Shown here in pieces: positions 17,453 through 26,388 of a stretch of DNA of 64,000 nt. The position numbers and the translations under genes were made by a program. The notes beneath the pieces were generated by a model, which had not been told where the DNA came from, did no database searches, and saw nothing but the letters and a program-made list of their open reading frames with translations. Each line of letters opens with the position of its first letter. Positions within the stretch are counted from its first letter, which is position 1. The stretch lies in assembly GCF_040822065.1 (NCBI RefSeq), contig NZ_CP162005.1, positions 1,736,001-1,800,000 of the forward strand. The letters run 5' to 3'. The DNA comes from Pedobacter sp. WC2423 (GTDB taxonomy: Bacteria; Bacteroidota; Bacteroidia; Sphingobacteriales; Sphingobacteriaceae).

Positions 17453-20400
17453 ATGAAACAGCTTTACAAGCAATTAAAACAAGTAATAACTGTTGTGTTA
17501 TTTTTGCTTGCCCCGATGACCTTAGCGGCGCAAATTAAAATATCAGGTACAGTTAGTGACGAAACCAATCAATCCTTACCTGGAGTAAGTGTTTTGGTTG
17601 ATGGTACCAAACAAGGTACAGTAACAGACATGAATGGCCACTTTCTTGTAACAGCAAAGAAAGGGCAAACTGTATCTTTCCAATATCTTGGATACGAAAA
17701 GAAACAAATCATTATTGGTGATGAAACTATCATTAACGTATTGCTAAAAGGTGATAGCAAAGCACTCTCTGAAGTAGTAGTTACTGCTTTAGGAATCAAG
17801 AAAGACACTAAAAAACTTGGCTATGCTTTACAGACCGTTGACGGTGACGATTTGCTGAAAGCACGTGACCCGAATCCAATTGGCGGTTTGATAGGAAAAG
17901 TGGCTGGTTTATCTGTTGGCCCTTCTCCGGAAGTACTGAGAGAGCCGAACGTGATGATCCGCGGTGATAAGTTAACCTTATATGTGGTTGACGGATTTCC
18001 TATCAATACCGATACCTGGAATATCAGTCCAGACGATATTGAAACCTATACCGTATTAAAGGGCCCTGCTGCCGCTGCTTTATATGGTAGCCGCGCAGTA
18101 AATGGTGCGATATTGATTACTACTAAAAAAGGCGATAAGAATAAAAAAGGACTGACTGTTGATTTCAACAGCAGCACAGTAGTTAATAGTGGATTTTTAA
18201 CTTTCCCTCGTATACAGAATTCATTCGGTGCTGGTGAGAACACACAGTACGTATTTGTAGACGGTAAAGGTGGTGCACCAGGGGGTGTAGATGGAGATTA
18301 CGACGTTTGGGGCCCTTATTTTGCCGGACAACTTATCCCTCAATATGATAGCCCGGTAATTAATGGCGTAAGACAAGCGACTCCCTATACAGCCAGAGGT
18401 AAAAACAATTTAAAAAACTTCTTAAAAACTGGATACCAAACTAACAACAACGTTTCTCTAAGTGCTAACGGGGAGACTTATACCACAAGATTTTCAGTTT
18501 CACAATCAAAACAATCAAGTTATATACCTAATAGCGGACTTAACATTGTTAATTTCAATATGTACGGTTCATTCAATCCATCTCCAAGATTGAAAATTGA
18601 AGGTAACCTTGATTTTAACAGACAGTTTACAGATAACTTTCCGGATGCGGATTACGGACCATCAAGTTTAATTTATAGTACCGCAATCTGGACTGGTGCA
18701 GACTGGGATGTAAATTCACCTGACATTAAAGCCATCTGGCAGCCAGGTAAAGAAGGTATTCAATCGCAGTTTGCGGAATATCAACGTTACCATAACCCTT
18801 ATCTGATGACAGAAAAGTGGTTGCGCGGACATTATAAAAACGATGTGTACGGTTATCTGTCTGCAAACTTCAAAATTGATAACCATTTAAATGCAACACT
18901 TCGTTCTCAATTTGATACCTACAGCATTTTACGTACAGAAAAACTTCCATTCTCTGCTCACCCCTACGGACGTGAAGGAAATCAGGGTGACTATCGTGAA
19001 GACAGACGTAATTTATTTGAAAACAATAATGAGCTGTTATTAAACTTCAATTATAACGTCAAAAACTTTGTTAACCTTTCTGGTCTGGTAGGAACAAACC
19101 TTCGTACCTTATCTTATAATTCAAGCTGGACTTCCACTGATTACCTGAATGTTCCTGAAGTTTATTCCTTCAGTAATTCTAAAAACCCAGTACAGTCTAC
19201 GAGTTTCAACTCGAGTATGATGGTGCTGAGTGGTTATTTCTCTTTGGACGCATCCTTCGGTAAGTATGCAACACTATCTACAACGAGCAGAATAGATAAG
19301 TCATCTGCTTTCCAGACGCCAACAACTTATTATTATCCAAGTGTATCATTGGCAACTGTAATTTCTGATTATGTTAAAATGCCAAATCTTATTTCATTCC
19401 TGAAAGCGAGGGCATCATTTTCCAATGTGCGTACTGATGCAACCAGTGCAAGTATCGGCCCTGCTCCTTTCAGCTCAATCACAGCATTTGGCGGGCAAAC
19501 AGAATCTAACCTGAAGAACAATCCGCTGGGTTATGGCAATGTCTACATGTCACCTTATAATGGCCCGGATTACTCTTTGAATACAGCTTTTAACATTAAT
19601 AAACCTTATAATAATCAGGCTGCTGGTTATGGCCCGGATTATTTATATCAAAATGGTATTAAAACTACTACACGTGTAAATTACGAGGAAGGTTTTGATG
19701 TCAAATTCTTAGAGAACAGATTAGGTTTAAGTGCTACAGCTTTCCAGTACATAGATGGGCCACAGGTTTTACCGAACCAGATTTCTACTGCTACGGGTTA
19801 TAATATATTATATCTGAATGCCTTAAAAACAAAAAAGACTGGTTATGAGGTTTCCCTGAGCGGCACGCCGATTAAAGACATGGGTGGTTTTGGCTGGGAT
19901 GTTTTGGTCAACTGGTCAACTTATAAGCGCGTTTACAAAGAACTTCCTAAAGGACAAGATACTTATCAGACATTTTTCAAAGAGGGAGATCGTACAGATA
20001 AATTGTATGGAACTGCTTTTGTAAGAACTAAAGAAGGACAGATCATTAATGATGCGGCTGGAAAGCCATTAGTTAATGGTGGTGCGAATCAATACCTTGG
20101 AAACCTGAATTCAGATTATTCATGGAGTATTTACAACAGGTTTCACTACAAAAGCTGGAGTTTAGGTGTCCAGTTTGATGGTAGTGTAGGTGGAAAAACT
20201 GTTGATTATATGTATAATAAAACGATGCGTGGTGGTTCAAATATCGAAACTGCTCAGGGCGCATTGGGTGATGCACGTTACCAGGATTGGGCTAATTATG
20301 GCAAGAAAGGTTATAATGGTACTTATGTTGGTGAAGGTGTAGTAATTTCTAATGGCAAATCTATCAACTATGATTCCAAAACTGGTGCGATCCTGAATTA

Positions 20401-20734
20401 CGGAGATCTTGCTTTTGCTCCAAATACAAATAAGGTATTTGTTCAGGATTACGTAAGTAAGTATTATAATTTCGATGAGGCCAATCTGATGAGTAAAACT
20501 TTCGCGAAACTTCGTGAGGTTACAGTTGGATTCGAGCTTCCTAAGCAATTACTTGCGGGTACCTTCATTCATAAAGCTTCAGTGTCTTTAGTAGGTCGTA
20601 ATTTATTATACTTCTATAAAGACAAAAGATTTAAGGATGTGGATTTAGATCAGTATAACGCAGAAACCCCGCTAACTGGCCTACAATCACCTACGGTACG
20701 CAGTTATGGATTCAACATCAACGTTACCTTATAA
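17453..20734 (+). CDS. SusC/RagA-type TonB-linked outer-membrane transporter
   Basis: TonB-dependent nutrient channel of 1,093 residues. A signal peptide ends at TLAAQ. A CarboxypepD_reg-like domain is at about 27-100 (ISGTVSDETNQSLPGVSVLVDGT). The plug domain has the SusC signature LSEVVVTALGIKKDTKKLGYA and the second signature near 190 (VLKGPAAAALYGSRAVNGAILITTKKG). The C-terminal barrel ends in the aromatic strand RSYGFNINVTL. It works with the SusD-like lipoprotein that follows as a lid. No glycosidase or peptidase is linked, so the substrate (glycan, peptide or other) is open. Confidence 0.95.
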   Translation: MKQLYKQLKQVITVVLFLLAPMTLAAQIKISGTVSDETNQSLPGVSVLVDGTKQGTVTDMNGHFLVTAKKGQTVSFQYLGYEKKQIIIGDETIINVLLKGDSKALSEVVVTALGIKKDTKKLGYALQTVDGDDLLKARDPNPIGGLIGKVAGLSVGPSPEVLREPNVMIRGDKLTLYVVDGFPINTDTWNISPDDIETYTVLKGPAAAALYGSRAVNGAILITTKKGDKNKKGLTVDFNSSTVVNSGFLTFPRIQNSFGAGENTQYVFVDGKGGAPGGVDGDYDVWGPYFAGQLIPQYDSPVINGVRQATPYTARGKNNLKNFLKTGYQTNNNVSLSANGETYTTRFSVSQSKQSSYIPNSGLNIVNFNMYGSFNPSPRLKIEGNLDFNRQFTDNFPDADYGPSSLIYSTAIWTGADWDVNSPDIKAIWQPGKEGIQSQFAEYQRYHNPYLMTEKWLRGHYKNDVYGYLSANFKIDNHLNATLRSQFDTYSILRTEKLPFSAHPYGREGNQGDYREDRRNLFENNNELLLNFNYNVKNFVNLSGLVGTNLRTLSYNSSWTSTDYLNVPEVYSFSNSKNPVQSTSFNSSMMVLSGYFSLDASFGKYATLSTTSRIDKSSAFQTPTTYYYPSVSLATVISDYVKMPNLISFLKARASFSNVRTDATSASIGPAPFSSITAFGGQTESNLKNNPLGYGNVYMSPYNGPDYSLNTAFNINKPYNNQAAGYGPDYLYQNGIKTTTRVNYEEGFDVKFLENRLGLSATAFQYIDGPQVLPNQISTATGYNILYLNALKTKKTGYEVSLSGTPIKDMGGFGWDVLVNWSTYKRVYKELPKGQDTYQTFFKEGDRTDKLYGTAFVRTKEGQIINDAAGKPLVNGGANQYLGNLNSDYSWSIYNRFHYKSWSLGVQFDGSVGGKTVDYMYNKTMRGGSNIETAQGALGDARYQDWANYGKKGYNGTYVGEGVVISNGKSINYDSKTGAILNYGDLAFAPNTNKVFVQDYVSKYYNFDEANLMSKTFAKLREVTVGFELPKQLLAGTFIHKASVSLVGRNLLYFYKDKRFKDVDLDQYNAETPLTGLQSPTVRSYGFNINVTL

Positions 20735-20831
20735 TTTCTAATATGAAGCTATCATGATTTTTCAAATCACACAACGAAATGAACATAAAATCATGATCGC
20801 TTCATCACCGTTACAAAACAATTATATACAG

Positions 20832-22418
20832 ATGAAAAAGATATTCAAACTTTATTCTTTGCTGCCTCTTTTACTTGTGTTGACCATCTCGGGCTGCAAG
20901 AAAGACTTCGAAGAGAAAACGATCAATAATAACAAACCAAATGCAGTACAAGCTTCTTTACTTTTAAATGGAATCTTAACTGGCAAGGGTCTGTTAGAAG
21001 GTCCTAATGATTCCAAAGAAACAAATTGTCAGTATTACCTGAACAATTATGATTATTATGGTAATAACCGTTATGATTTCAAATACGGTGATGATTATTA
21101 TACGGTGTTGAAAAACGTAGTTGAAATGGAAAAACAGGCTGCTAAAGGTGGGTCTGCTGTTAATTCTTATGCAGCGCTTGGTAAGTTCTTCAAGGCTTAT
21201 CTGTTTACTAAAATGAGTATGGAAATGGGAGATATTCCAATGACCGACGCACTGGCCGGATTAGCAAACCTTACCCCTGCTTATGATACACAGAAAAATG
21301 TGATGATACAATCATTAGCGCTATTGGAAAGTGCCAATACAGATTTAACAACTTTAATCGCAGCAAAAGAGAATATACTAGCCGGAGATATCTATTTTAA
21401 TGGCGATTTACTGAAATGGCAAAAACTTGTAAATACTTTTAGAATCCGTTTGCTGATTCAGCTAAGTAAAAGAGCTGATGATGATACGCAGCTCAATGTA
21501 AAAAAACAATTCTCTGATATTGTCAGCAATAAAACCAAGTATCCTGTTATGGAAAGTGCTGCTGATAACATGCAATATATTTATATATCTCCAACAAACT
21601 ATTATCCGCAGACTCCTGATAACTTTGGACAGAGCGGGTCGAGAAAAAACACTTCTGCTACTTATATCAGCTTGCTAACAAAGTTAAAAGACCCAAGGGT
21701 ATTTGTAACTGCTGAACCTTCGCGTTATCAGGTGGATTCTCTAAAACTGAGCCCTACAAATTTTGCTTCTTTCATTGGTGCTGATGCAGGACAGGATCTT
21801 GGTATCATGTATAACAACGCAGGTTTACAGAAGTATTCATTCTTAAACAGAAAGCGTTATTATTCAACTTACACTGGTGAGCCAAGTATCCAGGTTGGTT
21901 ATGCGGAGCTGATGTTTAACATTGCTGAGGGAATATACCGCGGATGGGCGGCTGGTGATGCAGAGAGTTATTATACTGCTGGTATCAAAAGTTCTATGGA
22001 TTCTTATAAGATTCCTACAGGTACAGGAACGTTTACCGCTTATTTCTATCGTCCGGGTTCAACGAACGTTGCTTTGGGTGCTAACTATGATACTTATACT
22101 ATCAATGTAGATTGGAATACTTATTACAATCAGCCTGAAGTAAAGTATAATACTGCAAATGCTCTTCAGCAGATTGTTCAGCAAAAGTACCTGGCTTTAT
22201 TCCGTCATTCGGGACTGGAGTCTTATTTTACTTATCGCCGTACGGGTATTCCTGCTTTCACCACTGGCCCGGGTACTGGAAATGGTGGCCGTATTGCAAG
22301 CCGCTTTCAGTATCATGAGTATGAGCGTACTGCAAATGCGGCAAATTATCAAATTGCTATACAGAATCAGTATAAAGGCAATGATGATATTAATGGTATC
22401 ATGTATATTTTGAAATAG
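20832..22418 (+). CDS. SusD/RagB-family nutrient-binding lipoprotein
   Basis: Surface lipoprotein that closes over the SusC-type channel. The start at 20832 (MKKIFKLYSLLPLLLVL) is chosen because the signal peptide then runs straight to the lipobox cysteine C22 in TISGCKKD. The longer frame from 20754 adds a polar stretch with no role. The mature part belongs to the SusD-like family in its SusD_2 form, with about 500 residues, N-terminal helical repeats and a C-terminal segment containing QKYLALFRHSGLESYFTYRRTG. It follows SusC by 97 bases and is ended by a strong terminator. Confidence 0.92.
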   Translation: MKKIFKLYSLLPLLLVLTISGCKKDFEEKTINNNKPNAVQASLLLNGILTGKGLLEGPNDSKETNCQYYLNNYDYYGNNRYDFKYGDDYYTVLKNVVEMEKQAAKGGSAVNSYAALGKFFKAYLFTKMSMEMGDIPMTDALAGLANLTPAYDTQKNVMIQSLALLESANTDLTTLIAAKENILAGDIYFNGDLLKWQKLVNTFRIRLLIQLSKRADDDTQLNVKKQFSDIVSNKTKYPVMESAADNMQYIYISPTNYYPQTPDNFGQSGSRKNTSATYISLLTKLKDPRVFVTAEPSRYQVDSLKLSPTNFASFIGADAGQDLGIMYNNAGLQKYSFLNRKRYYSTYTGEPSIQVGYAELMFNIAEGIYRGWAAGDAESYYTAGIKSSMDSYKIPTGTGTFTAYFYRPGSTNVALGANYDTYTINVDWNTYYNQPEVKYNTANALQQIVQQKYLALFRHSGLESYFTYRRTGIPAFTTGPGTGNGGRIASRFQYHEYERTANAANYQIAIQNQYKGNDDINGIMYILK

Positions 22419-22456
22419 TCCTAATGATTGTTTAATATAGTTTGCAGCTTTATTTT

Positions 22457-22481
22457 GAAAGGCGGAATTGTTCCGCCTTTC
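22457..22481 (+). terminator. intrinsic terminator of the SusC/SusD operon
   Basis: GAAAGGCGGAA, a three-base loop, then TTCCGCCTTTC form a perfect 11-bp stem, followed by CTCATTTT. It lies 38 bases after the SusD stop codon. Confidence 0.85.
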
Positions 22482-22541
22482 TCATTTTAGGTTTGGAAGG
22501 ATAAATAGTTCTATGTTTTATTGAATTATTTTCACATTTAA

Positions 22542-22571
22542 TTGCATGTTAATATTTAATTTCTATCTTTG
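22542..22571 (+). promoter_or_regulatory. Bacteroidota-type promoter of tRNA-Lys
   Basis: TTG at 22542-22544, then 19 bases, then TATCTTTG at 22564-22571. This matches the -33/-7 consensus (TTG-N19-TAnnTTTG) of the Bacteroidota primary sigma factor. The tRNA begins 27 bases later. Confidence 0.8.
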
Positions 22572-22598
22572 CACCTCCTTAAACAAAAGGAATTAATT

Positions 22599-22671
22599 GA
22601 TTCCGTAGCTCAGCTGGTAGAGCATTACACTTTTAATGTAGTGGTCCTGGGTTCGAATCCCAGCGGGATCA
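22599..22671 (+). tRNA. tRNA-Lys (anticodon TTT)
   Basis: A 73-base tRNA. The acceptor stem GATTCCG/CGGGATC has one G-T pair. The D arm is GCTC-AGCTGGTA-GAGC. The anticodon arm is TTACA-CTTTTAA-TGTAG with anticodon TTT, the T arm is CTGGG-TTCGAAT-CCCAG, and the discriminator base is A. The CCA end is not encoded. Its 3' half is the attachment site of the following integrative element, and the gene remains complete after integration. Confidence 0.97.
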
Positions 22672-22673
22672 CA
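22650..22673 (+). other. attL core: 3' end of tRNA-Lys
   Basis: A 24-base stretch covering the T arm, the acceptor strand and two bases beyond is repeated without a mismatch at 37080-37103. It is the left boundary of the integrative element. The integrase gene begins about 240 bases further in. Confidence 0.88.
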
Positions 22674-22674
22674 C

Positions 22675-22699
22675 AAAGCGCACCAAATGGTGCGCTTTT
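22675..22699 (+). terminator. tRNA terminator hairpin inside the left end of the element
   Basis: AAAGCGCACCA and TGGTGCGCTTT are perfect inverted arms around two A residues, directly after the tRNA. Because they lie on the element side of attL, the element seems to bring its own tRNA terminator. Confidence 0.75.
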
Positions 22700-22783
22700 C
22701 GTTTAAAATGTTTTTTCAAAGGCGTTTTTCAAAAAATAATAAGTCATTTCATACCAACTTAAACCAATCTGATTGGTGCCATA

Positions 22784-22822
22784 ACTGGTGCCCGATTCTA
22801 ATTGCTAAGTTTGGGCACCAGT
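22784..22822. repeat. 10-bp inverted repeat between attL and the integrase
   Basis: ACTGGTGCCC (22784-22793) and GGGCACCAGT (22813-22822) are perfect inverted arms 19 bases apart. A further GGTGCC lies just upstream. Candidates are integrase arm-type sites or an operator for the integrase gene. Confidence 0.45.
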
Positions 22823-22915
22823 CAAAAAGATTCATTTGACTCCAAATTATCAAAGAGCAAGCTGTTACCGGGTTATCCGGCCATAAACAAGTTTTTAACT
22901 TTAACAGATTGAGAA

Positions 22916-24219
22916 ATGAAAAGTAACCAAAACCTGTCCATTCTTTTTTGGCACCGTAAATCAAAAGCTGACATCAACGGCTATGCTCCTATTATCTGTA
23001 GAATTTCCATTGATGGAAAACAAATAGAGTTTTCTACAGCAAAAAAATTCCTAGTTATAGGTGGGATATGGAAAAGAAAAGGATCTTGCCTTGTCCAGAA
23101 GCAAAAAGCATCAATTCTGCATTAAACAGGATACAATGTGAGCTTGAAAAGCATTTTATCATACTACAATCATTGCATGAGGTAGTAAGCCCTGCAATGC
23201 TCCGGAAAAGTTATAGAAACCTCTCTATAGATTATAACGGAAAAAAGGAACAAACTGAAGATAAGATTCCAACCTTACTGGAATTGGCCTCTCTTCATAT
23301 TGAGAGCTTCTCTTTACTAGTGGAAAAAAACCAGAGATCAAAGGAAACTTTAAAGCAGTGGAAATCGACAAAGAAAAAGATAGCTGAATTTATTACACAC
23401 ACTTTTAAATCAAAGGATCTTAAACTTTCAGAAATAGACCAATCCTTTGCTCATAAATTTCATACCTTCTTAATTTTTAAAAGAAAACCATCCATTCAGG
23501 AGGCTGCAGTTATGAAACAGATTAAAAACACTAAACAATTGCTCAACATCGCTGAAGCTAATAAATGGATTATTAATAATCCGATAGAGAAATTTAGATG
23601 CGGATCCGAAGAACCTGAAATTCTACCTTTAGAATTGTTTGAGGTCGAAAGTATCTGGCGCAAGAATCTTAGCATTGACAGGCTTATAAAAGTACGAGAC
23701 GCTTTTATATTTCAGTGTTTCACTGGCTTCGCCTACCAAGATATATACAATCTATCACCCCAAAACATTGTAAAGGTCGGAGCAGAAAATGAAAAGTGGT
23801 TAATCAAGGAACGAGGTAAAACAAAAGTCACCGAAATGGTGCCGATTCTCCCAATAATCAAGGAAATTATTGCAAAATATAAGGACGATCCTTATTGCAT
23901 ATTTCATAAAAAATTAATTCCCGTAAACAGCAATTTCAGGTACAATTGTTATTTAAAGGAGTTTTCTGACCTATGTGGAATTGTTCGGCCTCTTAATAGC
24001 CATTTAGCCAGACATACCTTTGCCGATTTGATGCTCAACATTATGGATTTCCCCCTAGAAGATGTAAGTAAAATGCTCGGACATAAGAACATCAGAACAA
24101 CACAAAGATATGCTAGGATCAAAAAGAAAAGAATTAGTAAAAAAATGAACCTCTCCAAGCACTTATTATTTGATGCAGACGAACAACTTAAAAAGACTGC
24201 ACTTCCGCAAATCATATAA
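22916..24219 (+). pseudogene. tyrosine-type site-specific integrase of the island, frameshifted
   Basis: Integrase related to those of Bacteroidota conjugative elements. The first frame (22916 on) encodes the N-terminal arm-binding domain (LSILFWHRKSKADINGYAPI, then ISIDGKQIEFSTAKKF). The frame shifts by one base near 23,070-23,110, and the second frame carries EAKSINSALNRIQ, the SAM-like core-binding domain and the catalytic domain. Visible catalytic features are HLARHTF (His/Arg box II), LGHKN and the nucleophile tyrosine in TQRYARI. The first catalytic arginine is replaced in TGFAYQDI, a change known in the IntDOT-like branch. The single frameshift could be decay, an assembly error or a recoding site. 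It lies next to attL, as expected for the element's own integrase. Confidence 0.85.
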
Positions 24220-24330
24220 ACCAAATTTATGAATTTAAGGAGGGAATAACTTAAAGTGATTACCTCCTTAAACTATTTAGAGTAATAAGCATTATATGTG
24301 ACTTTGCTATAAATTAATGAAAAATTAGAT

Positions 24331-24711
24331 CTAAATCAATAATGTATTTAATATTGAAATAATAGTAGCCTCTCTTTCAATAATACCTGATAACAGATCA
24401 AAAGTGCCTTTCATTTCGGGATCGTCTTCCGAGTAGGTGAATAGATCTTCATTGTCTAATTCAAGAATTTCAGCCCTTAAAATGGTACTAATTTTTTTCC
24501 ATTCTAAGTTGAAAGACTCTAAAGATGGATATACCATATTAAATTGAACGCCTTTATTAAACCGGAAAATTGTATCTGGATTTTGAACCTCATATACCCC
24601 TAGTAAATTTGCAACTTCAAATCTCAATTTTACTTGGCTACTGACTAACAATGGGATTTTATCAGCGTCATTTCCTAAAAGACTAAAATCAAGTGTTTCA
24701 ATTCCATTTAT
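24331..24711 (-). pseudogene. 5'-truncated gene of unknown function
   Basis: An open frame of about 126 codons runs from a stop at 24712-24714 to the stop at 24331 with no ATG. Only a TTG at 24651 could start a 106-residue product. The protein is acidic and helical, with segments such as LRFEVANLLGVYEVQNP and DPEMKGTFDLLSGIIERE, and no domain that I recognise. Its upstream end coincides with the beginning of the CheB fragment on the other strand, so it was probably cut there by a rearrangement. Confidence 0.5.
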
Positions 24712-24975
24712 TCATGTGTGGATACCCTTTTTGAATCTCTTGCCATTGATTTTAAGGAAAAAGCAATTGGCATTATACTTTCAGGCGGAGGCAATGACGG
24801 ATTGAGTGGTGCAAAAATGATTAAACATAACGGTGGAAAGGTTTTGGTGCAAAGTCCAAATTCTGCTGAAAGTGCAGGAATGCCGCTGTCAGTTATCGGT
24901 GGAGATCATCTAATAGCTGTAGAAAGACCAGGTGAGATTGCTAGACACTTAGATAATTTATGTAGGATATATTAG
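24712..24975 (+). pseudogene. C-terminal fragment of a CheB-like methylesterase
   Basis: The reading DTLFESLA, then GIILSGGGNDGLSGAKMIK and GGKVLVQSPNSAESAGMP, matches the second half of CheB catalytic domains (the aspartate-containing loop and the QxPxSA-GMP segment). The N-terminal half with the catalytic serine and histidine is absent, and the frame upstream soon loses similarity. A GTG at 24718 is available, but the product would lack the active site. The source was probably a CheB or CheB-CheR hybrid sensor from another replicon. Confidence 0.75.
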
Positions 24976-25687
24976 GACGATATAAAACCAAGTGATCAGC
25001 TTGAGTCAGGTCCGAAATGATTAAGTAAGGTTAATGATAATTATCTTCTAAAAGTAGGCATGAATCCCCTATTCAACATTGTGTTTATGAATAGCTATGG
25101 CTAGATGGGCAGGATTTACTAGGTATGAATCTAGTAAAGAGTAAAAAATTATTAAAATCACTTGAAGCAAAAATCTCTGTGTCTAAATTAAGCTAACTCC
25201 GGCTTGGTACTCGACAATGGAGTAAAGTCAAAAAAGTTTTATGATGATTTGAAGAAAATAGCTGATTTGGAACAACTTGTTTTGAGTGAACCCCATAGTA
25301 GAGATTTTAAGTTAAAATATAAGCGTCCCCGGAAAAATAAAATCGACTAAAAACTTCCTTTAATCTACCTTTTAACAGCATATAGCCAAAAAAACCTAAT
25401 AAAGAATAATTTAGCTAGAGACAGGTTTTATCTCTAGGAGGGCTTTTTTGATGTGTATAAAAATCAAATTTTATCTCTACTAGAGATATGCCAAAAAGAG
25501 TTTATCTCTAGTAGAGTATTTTGGTGTTCAAAAAACACTGACACTTTAAACAAATTATAAAATAATTCAACTATTCAGGACACGTTAAATATTGCTTCAA
25601 AATTAAATTAAACACTTCGTATCAGACAATAAATTTTTATAAAACCATCATTACTTACCTACAAAAACAATTATTTACAACTATGAT
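24976..25687. other. gene-free stretch with coding relics and palindromic repeats
   Basis: No intact gene is seen. A 48-codon relic reads on the plus strand from 25204 to a stop at 25350 (LDNGVKSKKFYDDLKKIADLEQLVLS) without a start or a recognised family. Three TATCTCTA palindromes lie at about 25426-25518 and are listed separately. The rest is AT-rich and featureless. Confidence 0.5.
25415..25518. repeat. three TTATCTCTA/TAGAGA palindromic sites
   Basis: Site one pairs CTAGAGA (25415-25421) with TCTCTAG (25431-25437). Site two is ATCTCTA-C-TAGAGAT (25473-25487), a perfect dyad. Site three is ATCTCTA-G-TAGAGTA (25504-25518), with one mismatch in the outer arm. All three share the core TTATCTCTA. 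The spacing between centres is roughly 50 and 31 bases. Confidence 0.5.
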
Positions 25688-25984
25688 TTAGTCTAATTGG
25701 CGTACAAAATTAGATAACTGAAAATCCATTTGTTCTGGAAAAATTCTTTTTAAGAATATTGCCTTGCTTTTATTTTTAAAATCAAGATCTTTTTCTTCAG
25801 ACTTTGATAACATTACTACATGAGCACTTTGCAACATCTGTATAAGGTAGGATTTACATTGAATTGAAAAATTAATACTATCAGTACAGACATCCTCAGA
25901 TAATATCAATAGGTCAATGTCATTCGCAATTTCTCTATTGCTGTTGAAGTACGAACCAAACCCATATAACTCTATTGATATCAT
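25688..25984 (-). CDS. minimal nucleotidyltransferase-like protein (98 residues)
   Basis: A short protein with the core signature of the polymerase-beta/MNT nucleotidyltransferase fold. G10-S11 is in YGFGSYF and the metal-binding aspartates D22 and D24 are in NDIDLLIL. The third acid could be E in the later strand, but it is not certain. At 98 residues it is close in size to MNT antitoxins and far smaller than CD-NTases of CBASS. Its ATG overlaps the stop of the preceding gene by four bases (ATGA), so it is the third member of a tight operon with an unknown protein and an HNH nuclease. The role may be nucleotidylation of a partner. Confidence 0.65.
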   Translation of the reverse strand: MISIELYGFGSYFNSNREIANDIDLLILSEDVCTDSINFSIQCKSYLIQMLQSAHVVMLSKSEEKDLDFKNKSKAIFLKRIFPEQMDFQLSNFVRQLD

Positions 25985-26388
25985 AAAAGCCCTTGTTTTG
26001 TGTATCTTTCAGTATCAGACTTATCAAGATATAACCAAAAATCGGTTCGGTTCAACGAAGCCATAAAATCTCTGATATCAAATAAACCTATTCTTTTATT
26101 TCTACAATGAAACTTTGCGTCTGTAGTATAACCACACCATATGGAATTTATAATAATCACATCAACTGGCCCAAGATTTTGAACTACCTCTTCATATTCT
26201 GCGATGCTAAAGGAATAGCATTCACAAATAAAAACTCTAAGGATCCTATCTGTTAGCGTAATTTCATATAGTCCTTGCCCTATATTTCCAAGTTTCAAAA
26301 CTTGAGAGTGACAGTCCATTTTATCTTCGAAAAACTTATAATTTCCGGCATGTGCTAGCCACGGAAAAGAATCATTTAGTGCTGGCAT
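25981..26388 (-). CDS. unknown 135-residue protein in the HNH/nucleotidyltransferase operon
   Basis: No family recognised. The protein begins MPALNDSFPWLAHAG, has alternating beta-strand-like stretches (VDVIIINSIWCGYT) and a C-terminal FDIRDFMASLN segment, and lacks signal peptide or membrane helices. It has several cysteines. It starts 17 bases inside the HNH gene and ends with a four-base overlap into the nucleotidyltransferase gene. The double overlap argues that it is translated and that the three proteins work together. Confidence 0.6.
   Translation of the reverse strand: MPALNDSFPWLAHAGNYKFFEDKMDCHSQVLKLGNIGQGLYEITLTDRILRVFICECYSFSIAEYEEVVQNLGPVDVIIINSIWCGYTTDAKFHCRNKRIGLFDIRDFMASLNRTDFWLYLDKSDTERYTKQGLL

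Noticed and set aside
25688..25984. CBASS cyclase
   Set aside because: At 98 residues it is far too short for a CD-NTase and has only the core GS/DxD motif.
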